The translations under genes were made by a program, and so were the position numbers. Below the pieces are notes generated by a model that worked only from the letters and a program-made list of their open reading frames with translations, had not been told where the DNA came from and made no database searches. A stretch of DNA of 64,000 nucleotides from Zestomonas carbonaria (GTDB lineage: Bacteria > Pseudomonadota > Gammaproteobacteria > Pseudomonadales > Pseudomonadaceae): positions 1-64,000 of the forward strand of contig NZ_CAJFCI010000079.1 of assembly GCF_904061905.1 (NCBI RefSeq), written 5' to 3'. Positions 51,092 to 59,585 of the stretch are shown here, piece after piece; position 1 is the stretch's first letter, and each line of letters starts with the position of its first letter.

Positions 51092-51493
51092 ATGGACGAG
51101 AAACAACGCTACGAAGCCGGCATGCAGGTGCGCCGCGCGGTGCTCGGCGATGCCCATGTCGATCGCAGCCTGGCGAAGCTCACGCCGTTCAACGAAGAAT
51201 TCCAGGAAATGATCACCCGTCATGCCTGGGGCGACATCTGGACCCGTCCGGGCCTGCCTCGCCATACCCGCAGCCTGATCACCATCGCCATGCTCATCGG
51301 CATGAACCGCGAAGGCGAGCTGAAGCTGCACCTGCGCGCGGCGAAGAACAACGGCGTGACCCGCGACGAGATCAAGGAAGTGCTGATGCAGAGCGCGATC
51401 TATTGCGGCATCCCGGCGGCTAACGCCACCTTCCACCTCGCCGAGGAAGTGTGGGACGAGCTGGGCGTCGAGTCGTTGCAGCAGGAAGCCTGA
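51092..51493 (+). CDS. pcaC: 4-carboxymuconolactone decarboxylase PcaC
   Basis: PcaC, 133 residues, decarboxylates gamma-carboxymuconolactone to the enol-lactone that PcaD opens. It is a small all-helical CMD-family protein; RPGLPRHTRSLITIAMLIGMNREGELKLHLRAAKNNGVTRDEIKEVLMQSAIYCGIPAAN is the family core. The ATG at 51092 follows TTGGAG; a TTG 12 bases earlier is in frame but poorer. The gene closes the pca set in this part of the window; a hairpin at 51500-51567 follows. Confidence 0.95.
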   Translation: MDEKQRYEAGMQVRRAVLGDAHVDRSLAKLTPFNEEFQEMITRHAWGDIWTRPGLPRHTRSLITIAMLIGMNREGELKLHLRAAKNNGVTRDEIKEVLMQSAIYCGIPAANATFHLAEEVWDELGVESLQQEA

Positions 51494-51499
51494 GCGCTT

Positions 51500-51567
51500 G
51501 TAGGGTGCGCCGCGCGTATCGGAGAGACCGGCAGCGCGGGCTTCCCGGTGCGCACGGCGCACCCTAC
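51500..51567. terminator. Hairpin between pcaC and the oxidoreductase gene
   Basis: GTAGGGTGCGCCG (51500-51512) pairs with CGGCGCACCCTAC (51555-51567). It sits between convergent genes and may act on both strands. No T-run is present. Confidence 0.5.
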
Positions 51568-51581
51568 GAAAGCGGTATCGA

Positions 51582-53294
51582 TTATTCGTATTCCGTGGCA
51601 CCGGCGATATGCCGGCCGGCGACGTAGCCGAAGGTCAGCGCCGGGCCGAGGTTGATGCCGCCGGACGGATACCAGCCGCCCATCACACTGGCCATGTCGG
51701 TGCCGGCCGCGTAGAGGCCGGGGATCGGCTGGCCGTCGCCATCGAGCACGCGGGCGTGGCCGTCGGTCTTCAGGCCGGCGAAGGTGCCGAAGCAACCGGG
51801 CTGGACCTTCACCGCATAGAACGGGCCGTGCTCGATGGGCGCGACGCAGGGGTTCGGTCCCTTGTGCAGAGGGTCGCCGGCCTTGCGGTTGAACGGCATG
51901 GAGCCGCGCCCGAACGCGGGGTCTTCGCCCTTGCGCGCATGCAGGTTGAACTTGGCCACGGTATTGGCCAGCCCCACCGGATCGATACCGCAGGTGATGG
52001 CCAGTTGCTCGATGGTCCGGCCGCGCTTCAGGTAGCCGTTGCGCACGTGCGGCCATACCGGCAGCGGCGCCGGCCGGGCGAAACCGAGGCCGTAGCGGCG
52101 CTGGAAATGGTGGTCGCAGATCAGCCAGGAGCAGACCTCCTGGCCTTCCGGCACCGCCTCGATCATCGCCGAGACATAGTCGTAGTAACCATGGGCCTCG
52201 TTGACGAAGCGCTTGCCGTTGGCCAGCACGCCGATGATCCCCGGCTTGCCTCGCTCGATGATGTGCGGGAAATGGCCGAAGCTGCCGTCGCGGTAGGGCA
52301 CCCTGGACACCGGCGCCCAGGCCACCGGCGACTTCAGGTCGGTAGCCACCTGTCCGCCGGCCGATTCGCCCAGGCGCAGGCCGTCGCCGGAACAGGCCAG
52401 CGGCGGCAGGGCCAGGTTGTCGTGGCCGCTCGCATCGCGTGGGAACAGTCGCTTGCGTCGCTCGAAATCGTTGGGGAAGCCGCCGGCGGCCAGCACCACC
52501 GCCTTGGCGCGAATGTTCAGCTCGCCGTGGGCTGTGCCGACCACCGCGCCGCGCACCTGGCCGTCCTCGACGATCAGCCGCTTGGCCGGCGCCGACTCCA
52601 TCAGGCGCACGCCCAGGTCCTCGGCGGACCTGGCCAGCCGCGCCACCAAGGCCACGCCGTTGACCAGATGCATGGCGCGGCCGTAGCGGGCCAGGTGGTA
52701 GAGGTGGGTGAGAAAGCGCTTGGCGACATACAGGAACGCGCGCGGCGAGCGGGTCATGGCCAGGAAGGCGGCGAGGTCGGCGCCGGCCATGATCGGCATG
52801 CCCATGAACGACGTCTCGCGCATGGTCTTGCGCAGGCGTGGCAGCAGGCCGCCGACCTCGCGGGCGTCGTAGGGCGCGGCGATCACCTGATGGCCGCCGG
52901 TGGCCGCGCCAGGGGTGTCGCCGTGCATGTCGGGAATGGCGTTGCCGTCGGCGAATTGCAGGGCAGTGTGCTTCTCGAAGAAGGCCACCATGTTCGGAGC
53001 GTTCTCCAGGAAGGCGTCGACCCGCCCGGCATCGTAGTTCGCGCCCAGTTCGTTGCGCAGGTAGGTGCGTGGTTGCTCGATGTCCTCGACGATACCGGCC
53101 CGCCGCGCCAGCGGATTGCGCGGCACCCAGGCCCAGCCTCCGGACCAGGCGGTGGCGCCGCCGAACACCGGCTCCTTTTCCACCAGCATGACATTCTGGC
53201 CATGCCAGGCGGCGGTGACGGCCGCGGCCAGGCCGGCGGCGCCGGAGCCGATCACCAGCACATCGCATTCGGCCTTGTGGGATTCGACGGACAT
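51582..53294 (-). CDS. FAD-dependent oxidoreductase, ketosteroid dehydrogenase/fumarate reductase type
   Basis: A 570-residue flavoprotein of the KstD / fumarate reductase flavoprotein superfamily. N-terminal FAD motif CDVLVIGSGAAGLAAAVTAAWHGQNVMLVEKEPVFGGATAWSGG; C-terminal GLYAAGTDMASVMGGWYPSGGINLGPALTFGYVAGRHIAG, with the Tyr and GG of the KstD active site in GWYPSGG. It may dehydrogenate a cyclic ketone or alcohol. The 5' region holds the palindrome TGGAACTTGGTTCCA (53334-53348), like the one before the Gfo/Idh gene. The ATG at 53294 is chosen over a far upstream in-frame ATG. It is transcribed toward pcaC; neighbours upstream are repeats and an OprD porin. Confidence 0.82.
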   Translation of the reverse strand: MSVESHKAECDVLVIGSGAAGLAAAVTAAWHGQNVMLVEKEPVFGGATAWSGGWAWVPRNPLARRAGIVEDIEQPRTYLRNELGANYDAGRVDAFLENAPNMVAFFEKHTALQFADGNAIPDMHGDTPGAATGGHQVIAAPYDAREVGGLLPRLRKTMRETSFMGMPIMAGADLAAFLAMTRSPRAFLYVAKRFLTHLYHLARYGRAMHLVNGVALVARLARSAEDLGVRLMESAPAKRLIVEDGQVRGAVVGTAHGELNIRAKAVVLAAGGFPNDFERRKRLFPRDASGHDNLALPPLACSGDGLRLGESAGGQVATDLKSPVAWAPVSRVPYRDGSFGHFPHIIERGKPGIIGVLANGKRFVNEAHGYYDYVSAMIEAVPEGQEVCSWLICDHHFQRRYGLGFARPAPLPVWPHVRNGYLKRGRTIEQLAITCGIDPVGLANTVAKFNLHARKGEDPAFGRGSMPFNRKAGDPLHKGPNPCVAPIEHGPFYAVKVQPGCFGTFAGLKTDGHARVLDGDGQPIPGLYAAGTDMASVMGGWYPSGGINLGPALTFGYVAGRHIAGATEYE

Positions 53295-53333
53295 CGGGTT
53301 GTTTCCTCGGGCAGTGGTGCTATTCGTGATTTG

Positions 53334-53348
53334 TGGAACTTGGTTCCA
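53334..53348. promoter_or_regulatory. IclR-type palindrome upstream of the FAD oxidoreductase
   Basis: TGGAAC-TTG-GTTCCA is a perfect inverted repeat 40 bases upstream of the start (minus strand). The same pattern, TGGAAC-CAG-GTTCTA, stands at 56451-56465 before the Gfo/Idh gene. IclR-family operators often have this TGGAA...TTCCA form (recalled), and an IclR gene lies between. Confidence 0.65.
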
Positions 53349-53439
53349 TATTTTATGTGTGTGTCTGGTTCGGCCCAAGGCATGGGAGCGTGAAGCGGTC
53401 GGTAACCGCACGGGAGAATGGTTTGTTTGTGGGGGGGAG

Positions 53440-53770
53440 GGGGGATGTCTGGGCGGTGTCATCGATTCCGCCCCTCACCCCAACCCTGGCTACGCGCCCC
53501 GCTCCGAAGGGAGAGGGGCGGAATGGTGTGACGGGAAAGCACGGAGCTCGATGGCACGCACGGACTCCCCTCTTCCTTCGGGAGAGGGGCCGGGGGTGAG
53601 GGACGGAAGTGTCGCTGCAAGACGTGGCCTGACTGGAACCAGGACTACCCGCCATTGATGCCCTCCAGTCCTTATCTATTCGATCACTACGTTCCTCAAC
53701 CCCTTCTGCGAACATGCTTCCCCGTCATTCCCGCGAACGCGGGAACCCAGAAAAGACAGCCCTTCCCATA
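53440..53770. repeat. REP-like repeats between the oxidoreductase and porin genes
   Basis: Units at 53469-53520 and 53567-53604, and TTCCCGCGAACGCGGGAA at 53728-53745, fill this gene-free stretch of the 531-base gap. Confidence 0.65.
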
Positions 53771-53798
53771 TAAAGAAGCCCGCCGTATCAGGGCGGGC
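53771..53798 (-). terminator. Intrinsic terminator after the porin gene
   Basis: On the minus strand GCCCGCC (53798-53792) pairs with GGCGGGC (53784-53778) and is followed by TTCTTTA. Confidence 0.75.
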
Positions 53799-53825
53799 AA
53801 GGGGCATCGAGCGAGCGCGAAACGG

Positions 53826-55097
53826 TTACAGCAACGAGAACGGATAGCTGATGATCAGGCGGTTCTCGTCGAAGCTGTTGGTGTTGCCCCAGTCGCGGCG
53901 CATGGTCGAGTTGCGCCATTTGACGTTGAGGTTCTTGAGGCTGCCGCTCTGGACCGTGTAGGCCAGTTCGGATTCGCGGCCCCATTCCTTGCCGTCGTCG
54001 GTGACGCTGACGATGTGCGCGTTGTCGCCGCTGATGTAGCGGGTCATCAGGGTCAGGCCGGGGATCCCCCAGCCGACGAAGTTGTAGTCGTAGCGCAGTT
54101 GCCAGGAGCGCTCCTTGGCGTTTTCGAAGCTGGAGTTGTAGCTGTCGTTGGCCAGGGTGCCTCCGCTGGCGCCGTTGACGCGCATCCAGGCGCTGTCGCC
54201 ATCGACCTTCTGCAGGCCGAGATAGAAGGTCTGGTTGCCGAGCCGGGCGGAGAACAGCCCCGACCAGGTCTTGTTGTCCAGCGCGCCGGCCTTGGCGCTG
54301 CCGTCGTCGTCGCCGAGGAAGTAGCCGAGGTTGGCGCCCAGGGTCCAGATGCCGACCGGCTGGTTGTGCACCAGGTTGAAGTAGCGCTGGTTGTAGATGT
54401 CCTCGAGCTGGGCGTACCAGGCGCCGACCAGGGTGCGGTTGTCGTTGAAGGCATATTCCGCGCCGCCGAAGTTGAAGCGGTCCGAGGTGGCGCCGGACTT
54501 GTCGCCGAACAGCGACATGTCGTCCATGCTCGCGTCGTTGCGCGGGCTGTTGGCGCGGAACTGGCCGGCGTAGAGGGTCAGGCCTGCGATTTCCTTCGAG
54601 GTGACCTGGCCGCCACGGAAGGTCTGCGGCAGCGAGCGGCCATCGTCCGAGCGCAGGATCGGCAGCACCGCCGCCCATTCGCCGACCTTCAGCTCGGTGT
54701 TGGAAATCTTCGATTTCAGCGCCACGCCGAGCCGGCCGAAATCGTCGGCGGGGCGGCCGTCGTCGTGCACCGGCAGCAACTGGGTGCCACGGGTGCCGCG
54801 ACCGCCGTCGAGCTTGGCCGACCACAGGCCGAGCACGTCCACGCCGAAGCCGACGGTGCCCTGGGTGAAGCCGGAACGTGCGTCGAGGATGAAGCTCTGC
54901 GTCCATTCCTGGGCCTTGCCCTGGCCGCTCTCGTCGACGTAGTTGCGGTGGAAGTAGAAGTTGCGCAGGTTCAGGCCGGCCTTGGCGTCTTCGACGAAAC
55001 CGCCATCGGCCGACGCGGGCAGGGCGATGGCGGCGATCGCCATGGCAAGGCTGGCGGACAGGAAACGAGGGGCGAACAGCGATGCGGGCTGAAGCAT
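53826..55097 (-). CDS. OprD-family porin (divergent from the IclR gene)
   Basis: A 423-residue outer-membrane porin of the OprD/Opd family. Residues 1-31 form a signal peptide (FLSASLAMAIAAIALPASA-DGGFVED). The sequence is of the family type (AGLNLRNFYFHRNYVDESGQGKAQEWTQSFILDARSGFTQGTVGFGVDVLGLWSAKLDGG, and NRLIISYPFSLL at the end) but is clearly different from the two ben/ant porins. It is divergent from the IclR regulator with a shared promoter region. It may take up the substrate of the adjacent unknown pathway or quinate/shikimate-type acids. Confidence 0.88.
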   Translation of the reverse strand: MLQPASLFAPRFLSASLAMAIAAIALPASADGGFVEDAKAGLNLRNFYFHRNYVDESGQGKAQEWTQSFILDARSGFTQGTVGFGVDVLGLWSAKLDGGRGTRGTQLLPVHDDGRPADDFGRLGVALKSKISNTELKVGEWAAVLPILRSDDGRSLPQTFRGGQVTSKEIAGLTLYAGQFRANSPRNDASMDDMSLFGDKSGATSDRFNFGGAEYAFNDNRTLVGAWYAQLEDIYNQRYFNLVHNQPVGIWTLGANLGYFLGDDDGSAKAGALDNKTWSGLFSARLGNQTFYLGLQKVDGDSAWMRVNGASGGTLANDSYNSSFENAKERSWQLRYDYNFVGWGIPGLTLMTRYISGDNAHIVSVTDDGKEWGRESELAYTVQSGSLKNLNVKWRNSTMRRDWGNTNSFDENRLIISYPFSLL

Positions 55098-55218
55098 TTC
55101 GGTGGACCTTTTTATATTTATTCGTCGAGGGTGGTAGCCGAAGCGGGACTGCGGGCAGCGGGACCGATCGCTTCGTGGCGTGGCTCGATAGTGCGAGCTG
55201 GCGGGTGGCGCTTCAATC

Positions 55219-55275
55219 CGATAATCGACGTATTGTGCGAATATCGAACGGTAATTAACTGGTTAGAACATTTTA
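55219..55275. promoter_or_regulatory. Divergent promoter with a PcaR-like box, porin/IclR
   Basis: GTGCGAATATCGAAC (55235-55249) is the reverse complement of the PcaR motif with one change. It is followed by AATTAACTGGTTAGAACATTTT (55253-55274). The same arrangement, GTTCGTTAATCGAAC then AACTAACTGGTTCGTACAATTT, precedes quiC1 at 63516-63556. CCGATAATCG (55218-55227) adds a further half site. Confidence 0.65.
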
Positions 55276-55369
55276 TCCGAACGGCATCCAGGCTGGCAGG
55301 GGCGCCGTGTTTCCTGCCTGCCGCGATGTCTTTAGAATCCGCCGAAACTCCAACAGGGACCCACTACCC

Positions 55370-56146
55370 ATGGCCGGTAGCCAGATCGAACGAGCCTTCA
55401 GCCTTCTGGAAAGGCTTGCCTGCGAGCCGCGCGGGCTGCCGATGCAGAGCCTCGCCGATGACCTGCGGATTCCCAAGAGCGCCACCCACCGCATGCTCGC
55501 GGAACTGATCCGCCTCGGTTACGTGCGGCAGAACCCGGAGAACAGCCGCTACCAACTGTCCACCAGGCTGGTCGCCGTGGGCTTCCGCTATCTCTCCAGC
55601 AGCGGCGCCGATGTCGTCCAGCCGATCCTCGACCGCCTGGCCGGGGAGAGCGGCGAACTGGTGCGCCTCGGGGTGATCGACGGCGACCGCCAGACCTGGA
55701 TCGCCAAGTCCCAGGGCGCTCGCTCCGGGCTGCGCTACGACCCCGACATGGGCCGCGATGCGCCGCTGTTCTACACCGCTTCCGGGCATGCCTGGCTGTC
55801 CAGCATGAGCGATGCCGAGGCCCTGGCGCTGGTCGAGCGGCAAGGAATCGCCGACCCGGCGCAGTTCGGCCCCAATGCACCGCGCGACAACATCGAACTG
55901 CTCGAACGCCTGCGCTTGGCCCGTGAGCATGGCTACGCCTGGGTGGTGGAAAGCTCGGCGCTGGGCATGTCGGCGCTGGCGGCGGTGGTACGCCACCCGC
56001 TCGACGGCCGCGTTATCGGCGTGCTGAGCATCGCCGGCCCCACCGCGCGCCTGCCCGAGGCGCGCATCCACGAACTGGCGCCGATACTGCTGGCCGCCGC
56101 CGCCGAGCTCTCGGCCGCCAGCCCGGCGTCGGAGCTGTTCGCATGA
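55370..56146 (+). CDS. IclR-family transcriptional regulator
   Basis: A 258-residue IclR regulator. Winged helix: SQIERAFSLLERLACEPRGLPMQSLADDLRIPKSATHRMLAELIRLGYVRQNPENSRYQLSTRLVAVGFRYLS. Effector domain: PILDRLAGESGELVRLGVIDGDRQTWIAKSQGARSGLRYDPDMGRDAPLFYTASGHAWLSSM. It lies between the porin and the Gfo/Idh gene. Operator-like palindromes before the FAD oxidoreductase, the Gfo/Idh gene and in its own upstream region fit a local regulator of this block. The effector is unknown. Confidence 0.88.
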   Translation: MAGSQIERAFSLLERLACEPRGLPMQSLADDLRIPKSATHRMLAELIRLGYVRQNPENSRYQLSTRLVAVGFRYLSSSGADVVQPILDRLAGESGELVRLGVIDGDRQTWIAKSQGARSGLRYDPDMGRDAPLFYTASGHAWLSSMSDAEALALVERQGIADPAQFGPNAPRDNIELLERLRLAREHGYAWVVESSALGMSALAAVVRHPLDGRVIGVLSIAGPTARLPEARIHELAPILLAAAAELSAASPASELFA

Positions 56147-56216
56147 CTGGGCAGTTTGCTGGAGATCGGGCAGGGGCTAGGAGTGTCTCCAGCTAAGCCA
56201 TGCCTTGTACGAGACT

Positions 56217-56361
56217 TCGGCCCCTCACCCCCGGCCCCTCTCCCAGGGGGAGAGGGGAGTATCCGTGCGAGCCATCGAGCTTCGTGCTTTCCTGCTACGC
56301 CGATCTGCTCCCTCTCCCTTCGGAGCGGGGCGCGTAGCCAGGGCTGGGGTGAGGGGCGGAA
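56217..56361. repeat. REP-like repeats between the IclR and Gfo/Idh genes
   Basis: Two units of the common GC-rich family, the second with the GGAGCGGGGCGCGTAGCCAGGGCTGGGG variant tail, lie in the 393-base gap. The operator region follows at 56451-56519. Confidence 0.65.
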
Positions 56362-56450
56362 TTGGTGACAGTTTCCAGGCCCCTGCACATATCCTGCTCA
56401 TTCCCGCGCGGTAATCGCACAGACTCGCTCGCTCCTTGCTTGATGGAAAA

Positions 56451-56519
56451 TGGAACCAGGTTCTAAATTAACCGAAAGGTTAATTCCGGAACCGGGTTTC
56501 CGGATTGTTCGCAGAACAA
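56451..56519. promoter_or_regulatory. Stack of four palindromes before the Gfo/Idh gene
   Basis: In order: TGGAAC-CAG-GTTCTA (56451-56465); AATTAACC-GAAA-GGTTAATT (56466-56485); CCGGAA-CCGGGT-TTCCGG (56486-56503); TTGTTC-GCA-GAACAA (56505-56519). They are end to end and stop 20 bases before the gene start. A dense regulatory region is the simplest reading. Confidence 0.7.
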
Positions 56520-56539
56520 CCACAAGAGAGGACCGCCGC

Positions 56540-57592
56540 TTGAACTCGCCCCTTCGCATCGCCCTGATCGGCGCCGGCATCATGGGCCGCCAGCATTGCC
56601 AGCACCTGCTCGACGTACCGAGCGCGCAACTCTGCGCGGTGGCCGACCCCGGTCCACAGGCCGCCGGGTTCGCCGCCGAGTGCGGGGTGCCGTACTTCGC
56701 CGATCACCGGCGGATGCTGGAAAGCGTGCAACCGCAGGCGGTGATCGTCGCCAACCCCAACAACCTGCACGTGAGCACCGCACTCGACTGCATCGAGGCT
56801 GGCGTGCCGGTGCTGCTGGAGAAACCGGTCGGCGTGCATCTGGAGGAAGTGCTCGCGCTGGTCGAGGTCTCGCGCAGCCGTGGCGTGCCGGTGCTGGTCG
56901 GCCACCACCGCCGGCACAACCCGCTGATCGCCAAGGCCCGCGAGGTGATCGCCGGCGGCGCGCTCGGCCGGCTGATCAACGTTACCGCGCTGTGGCAATT
57001 GCAGAAGCCGGATAGCTACTTCGGCGTCCCTTGGCGCCGCGAGCCGGGCGCGGGCTTTCTGCTGACCAACCTGATCCACGACCTCGACCTGCTGCGCCAC
57101 CTGTGCGGCGAGGTACGCCAGGTGCAGGCGTTCACCAGCAACGGTGTGCGCGGCTTCGCCAACGAGGACAGCGCGGCGGTGCTGCTGCGGTTCGACAACG
57201 GCGCGCTGGGCAGCCTCACCGGTTCCGACGCGGTGGCCGCGCCCTGGAGCTGGGAGCTGGATTCCGGCGAGAGCCCGCTCTACCCGCGTCAGGCCGACCA
57301 GCCGTGCTACCTGTTCGCTGGCACCCGGGGCGCGCTGAGCGTTCCGCAGCTCAAGCGCTGGCACTACGCCGAGCCGGGCGCGGGCTGGCACCAGCCGCTG
57401 CTGGGCAGCGAGGAACCTTTCACCGCCGACCAGGCGTTGCGCCGGCAACTGGAGCACTTCGTCGCGGTCGCTCGCGGCGAAGCCGAGCCGCTGGTGTCCG
57501 CCGCCGATGCCGGACGCACCCTGGCGCTGGTCGAGGCGATCCGCCAGGCGGCGGAGAGCGGCCGCGCCTGCGCGCCGGCACAGATCCCGTAG
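56540..57592 (+). CDS. Gfo/Idh/MocA-family oxidoreductase
   Basis: A 350-residue NAD(P)-dependent oxidoreductase of the Gfo/Idh/MocA family. N-terminal Rossmann segment RIALIGAGIMGRQHCQHLL, then PNNLHVSTALDCIEAGVPVLLEKPVGVHLEE with the conserved EKP motif (the lysine is catalytic) and TNLIHDLDLLRHLCGEV giving the H-D-L-D-xx-R motif. It likely oxidises a cyclic polyol, sugar or a shikimate/quinate-like acid. The start is TTG at 56540 with AGAGAGGA 8-12 bases upstream. The next gene, a TIM-barrel protein, follows after 81 bases. A palindrome stack lies upstream. Confidence 0.85.
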   Translation: MNSPLRIALIGAGIMGRQHCQHLLDVPSAQLCAVADPGPQAAGFAAECGVPYFADHRRMLESVQPQAVIVANPNNLHVSTALDCIEAGVPVLLEKPVGVHLEEVLALVEVSRSRGVPVLVGHHRRHNPLIAKAREVIAGGALGRLINVTALWQLQKPDSYFGVPWRREPGAGFLLTNLIHDLDLLRHLCGEVRQVQAFTSNGVRGFANEDSAAVLLRFDNGALGSLTGSDAVAAPWSWELDSGESPLYPRQADQPCYLFAGTRGALSVPQLKRWHYAEPGAGWHQPLLGSEEPFTADQALRRQLEHFVAVARGEAEPLVSAADAGRTLALVEAIRQAAESGRACAPAQIP

Positions 57593-57617
57593 GAGCGGCC
57601 CATGGCCGAGTTATTGG

Positions 57618-57641
57618 GTCCCCGCGAACGCGGGGACCCAG
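57618..57641. repeat. GGGTCCCCGCGAACGCGGGGACCC-type hairpin
   Basis: A 10-base stem (GGGTCCCCGC / GCGGGGACCC) with loop GAAC sits between the Gfo/Idh and TIM-barrel genes. It is a larger relative of the TTCCCGCGAACGCGGGAA palindrome seen at 48641 and 53728. Confidence 0.7.
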
Positions 57642-57673
57642 AAACACACATTCCAGCCTTTGAAGTGATGATC

Positions 57674-58489
57674 ATGACCGACCGAATCTTTTCCCTTGCC
57701 GCTCTGACCGTTCTCGAGCTGTCCCCGCCGGAAATGGTGGAGGTCGCCGCGCGCACCGGCTACAGCCACGTCGGCCTGCGCCTGGTGCCGGCCACGCCCG
57801 AGGAGCAGCATTTCCCGCTGGTGGCCGACGGCGAGTTGCGCCGGCGGACCCTGGCGCGCCTGCGCGACACCGGCGTGAAGGTGCTGGATCTGGAGATCCT
57901 GCGCCTGAAGCCGGAAACCCGGGTCGCCGACTTCGCGCCGATCCTCGCCGTCGGCGCCGAGTTCGGCGGCAGCGAACTGCTGGTCGCCGGCAACGACCCG
58001 GACGAGGCGCGGCTGACCGACAACTTCGCCGCGCTGTGCGACCTGGCCCGCGACTACGGCATCCATCCGCACCTGGAATTCATGCCCTGGACCGATGTCC
58101 GCGACCTGAAGCAGGCCATGCGCATCGTCGAAAACGCCGGCCGCGACAACGGCTGCGTGCTGGTCGACGCCTTCCACTTCGACCGCTCCGGTTCGTCGCT
58201 GGACGACCTGGCCAGGCTGGCACCCGGGCGCACGCGTTATGTACAACTGTGCGACGTGGCCGGCCCGCGCCCGGACGATATGGATGAGATCCTCCGCCAG
58301 GCGCGTAACGAGCGGCGTTTCCCCGGCGATGGCGACTGCGACCTGGTCGGCCTGCTGCGCGCGTTGCCCGCGACGGTGCCGCTGAGCCTGGAGATCCCCA
58401 CCCTCCGGTTGATGGAGCAGGGCGTCAGCGCCCAGGAGCGGGCACGGATGGCGCTGGACAAGGCGCGCGAGGTGCTGAGCCGGGTCTGA
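57674..58489 (+). CDS. Sugar isomerase/epimerase-like TIM-barrel protein
   Basis: A 271-residue protein of the xylose-isomerase-like TIM-barrel superfamily, the fold shared by dehydroshikimate dehydratases and inosose/sugar epimerases. Likely metal-site residues are in HLEFMPWTD, LVDAFHFDRSG, RYVQLCDVAGP and LSLEIPTLRL. It is coupled with the Gfo/Idh gene (same strand, 81 bases apart). A second dehydratase or epimerase feeding the pca branch is one reading; the sequence does not settle it. The ATG at 57674 has GAAG eight bases upstream; another ATG stands at 57668. Confidence 0.8.
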   Translation: MTDRIFSLAALTVLELSPPEMVEVAARTGYSHVGLRLVPATPEEQHFPLVADGELRRRTLARLRDTGVKVLDLEILRLKPETRVADFAPILAVGAEFGGSELLVAGNDPDEARLTDNFAALCDLARDYGIHPHLEFMPWTDVRDLKQAMRIVENAGRDNGCVLVDAFHFDRSGSSLDDLARLAPGRTRYVQLCDVAGPRPDDMDEILRQARNERRFPGDGDCDLVGLLRALPATVPLSLEIPTLRLMEQGVSAQERARMALDKAREVLSRV

Positions 58490-58664
58490 TACCCGAACCG
58501 CAGGGTACCGGCGGTGCACGTCTTTCGGCGCACCCTGCAAAGGACACGAAGCCGAACGCCTGGCCACCCGATGAATTGAGCGCCGGTGCCGGGCTCTATA
58601 TCCTGTCGCAATCTTTCCTTCACCGTGCGCCGGAGCGGTTCCATGTTCCGGCCAAGGATCTCCG

Positions 58665-59555
58665 ATGAGTACCTCCCGCGCGCTTTCCGGCGCGAGCCAG
58701 CCATTCAAGGGCATCCTGCTCATCGTGCTGGCGACCTTCCTGTTCTCCAGCCACGACGCCTTGTCGAAATACCTGTCCGGTTTCTATCCGGTCATCATGG
58801 TCGTGTGGGCGCGCTACGTGGTGCACACCCTGCTGATGGCCGGCATCTTCCTGCCTCAGTCGGGGTTGCGCGTGCTGCGCACCAAGCGTCCGCTGCTGCA
58901 GGTGCTGCGTGCCCTGTGCCTGCTCGGTACCAGCCTGTTGTTCACCAGCGGCCTGATGTTCATCCCGCTGGCCGAAGCCACGGCAGTCAACTTCCTCGCG
59001 CCGCTGCTGGTCACCGCGCTGTCGGTGCCGCTGCTTGGCGAGCGGGTCACCCTCGGCCAGTGGCTGGCGGTTTCCCTGGGCTTCGTCGGCGTGTTGTTCA
59101 TCGTCCATCCGGGCGGCGAACTGTTCACCCCGGCGATCCTCCTGCCGCTCGGTTCGGCATTGTGCTTCTGCTTCTACCAGTTGCTCACCCGCATGCTCAG
59201 CGGGATCGACAGCCCGACCACCAGCAACTTCTTCGCCGGCCTGTTCAACACCCTGGCGATGAGCGCCCTGGTGCCGTTCTTCTGGCAGGTGCCCAGTGCT
59301 TCCCACGGCCTGCTGATGCTGGCACTGGGTGGCTGCGGGATGACCGCCCACCTGCTCCTCACCCAGGCTTTCCGGCATGCCGCGCCGGCGTTGCTGGCGC
59401 CGTTCGGCTATTGCCAGATGGTCTTCGCCGGGCTGCTCGGTTTCCTGGTGTTCTCCCATACCCCCGAGGTTTCCGCGCTGTTCGGCATCGCGGTGATCTG
59501 CCTCAGCGGGCTGGCCGCCGCCTGGTTGCAGAAGCGGCGTTCCGCCAACCCATAG
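58665..59555 (+). CDS. DMT-superfamily transporter (EamA type)
   Basis: A 296-residue membrane protein of the drug/metabolite transporter superfamily with ten predicted segments in two EamA repeats: GILLIVLATFLFSSHDALSKYLSGFYPVIMVVWARYVVHTLLMAGIF and LLPLGSALCFCFYQLLTRMLSG start each half; MFIPLAEATAVNFLAPLLVTALSVPLLGERVTLGQWLAV is the usual segment of the first half. The substrate is not readable. It follows the TIM-barrel gene by 175 bases and might export or import the same metabolite. Confidence 0.85.
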   Translation: MSTSRALSGASQPFKGILLIVLATFLFSSHDALSKYLSGFYPVIMVVWARYVVHTLLMAGIFLPQSGLRVLRTKRPLLQVLRALCLLGTSLLFTSGLMFIPLAEATAVNFLAPLLVTALSVPLLGERVTLGQWLAVSLGFVGVLFIVHPGGELFTPAILLPLGSALCFCFYQLLTRMLSGIDSPTTSNFFAGLFNTLAMSALVPFFWQVPSASHGLLMLALGGCGMTAHLLLTQAFRHAAPALLAPFGYCQMVFAGLLGFLVFSHTPEVSALFGIAVICLSGLAAAWLQKRRSANP

Positions 59556-59585
59556 TTCCTCGCACCACGGAGTCGCCGGCGGCAT

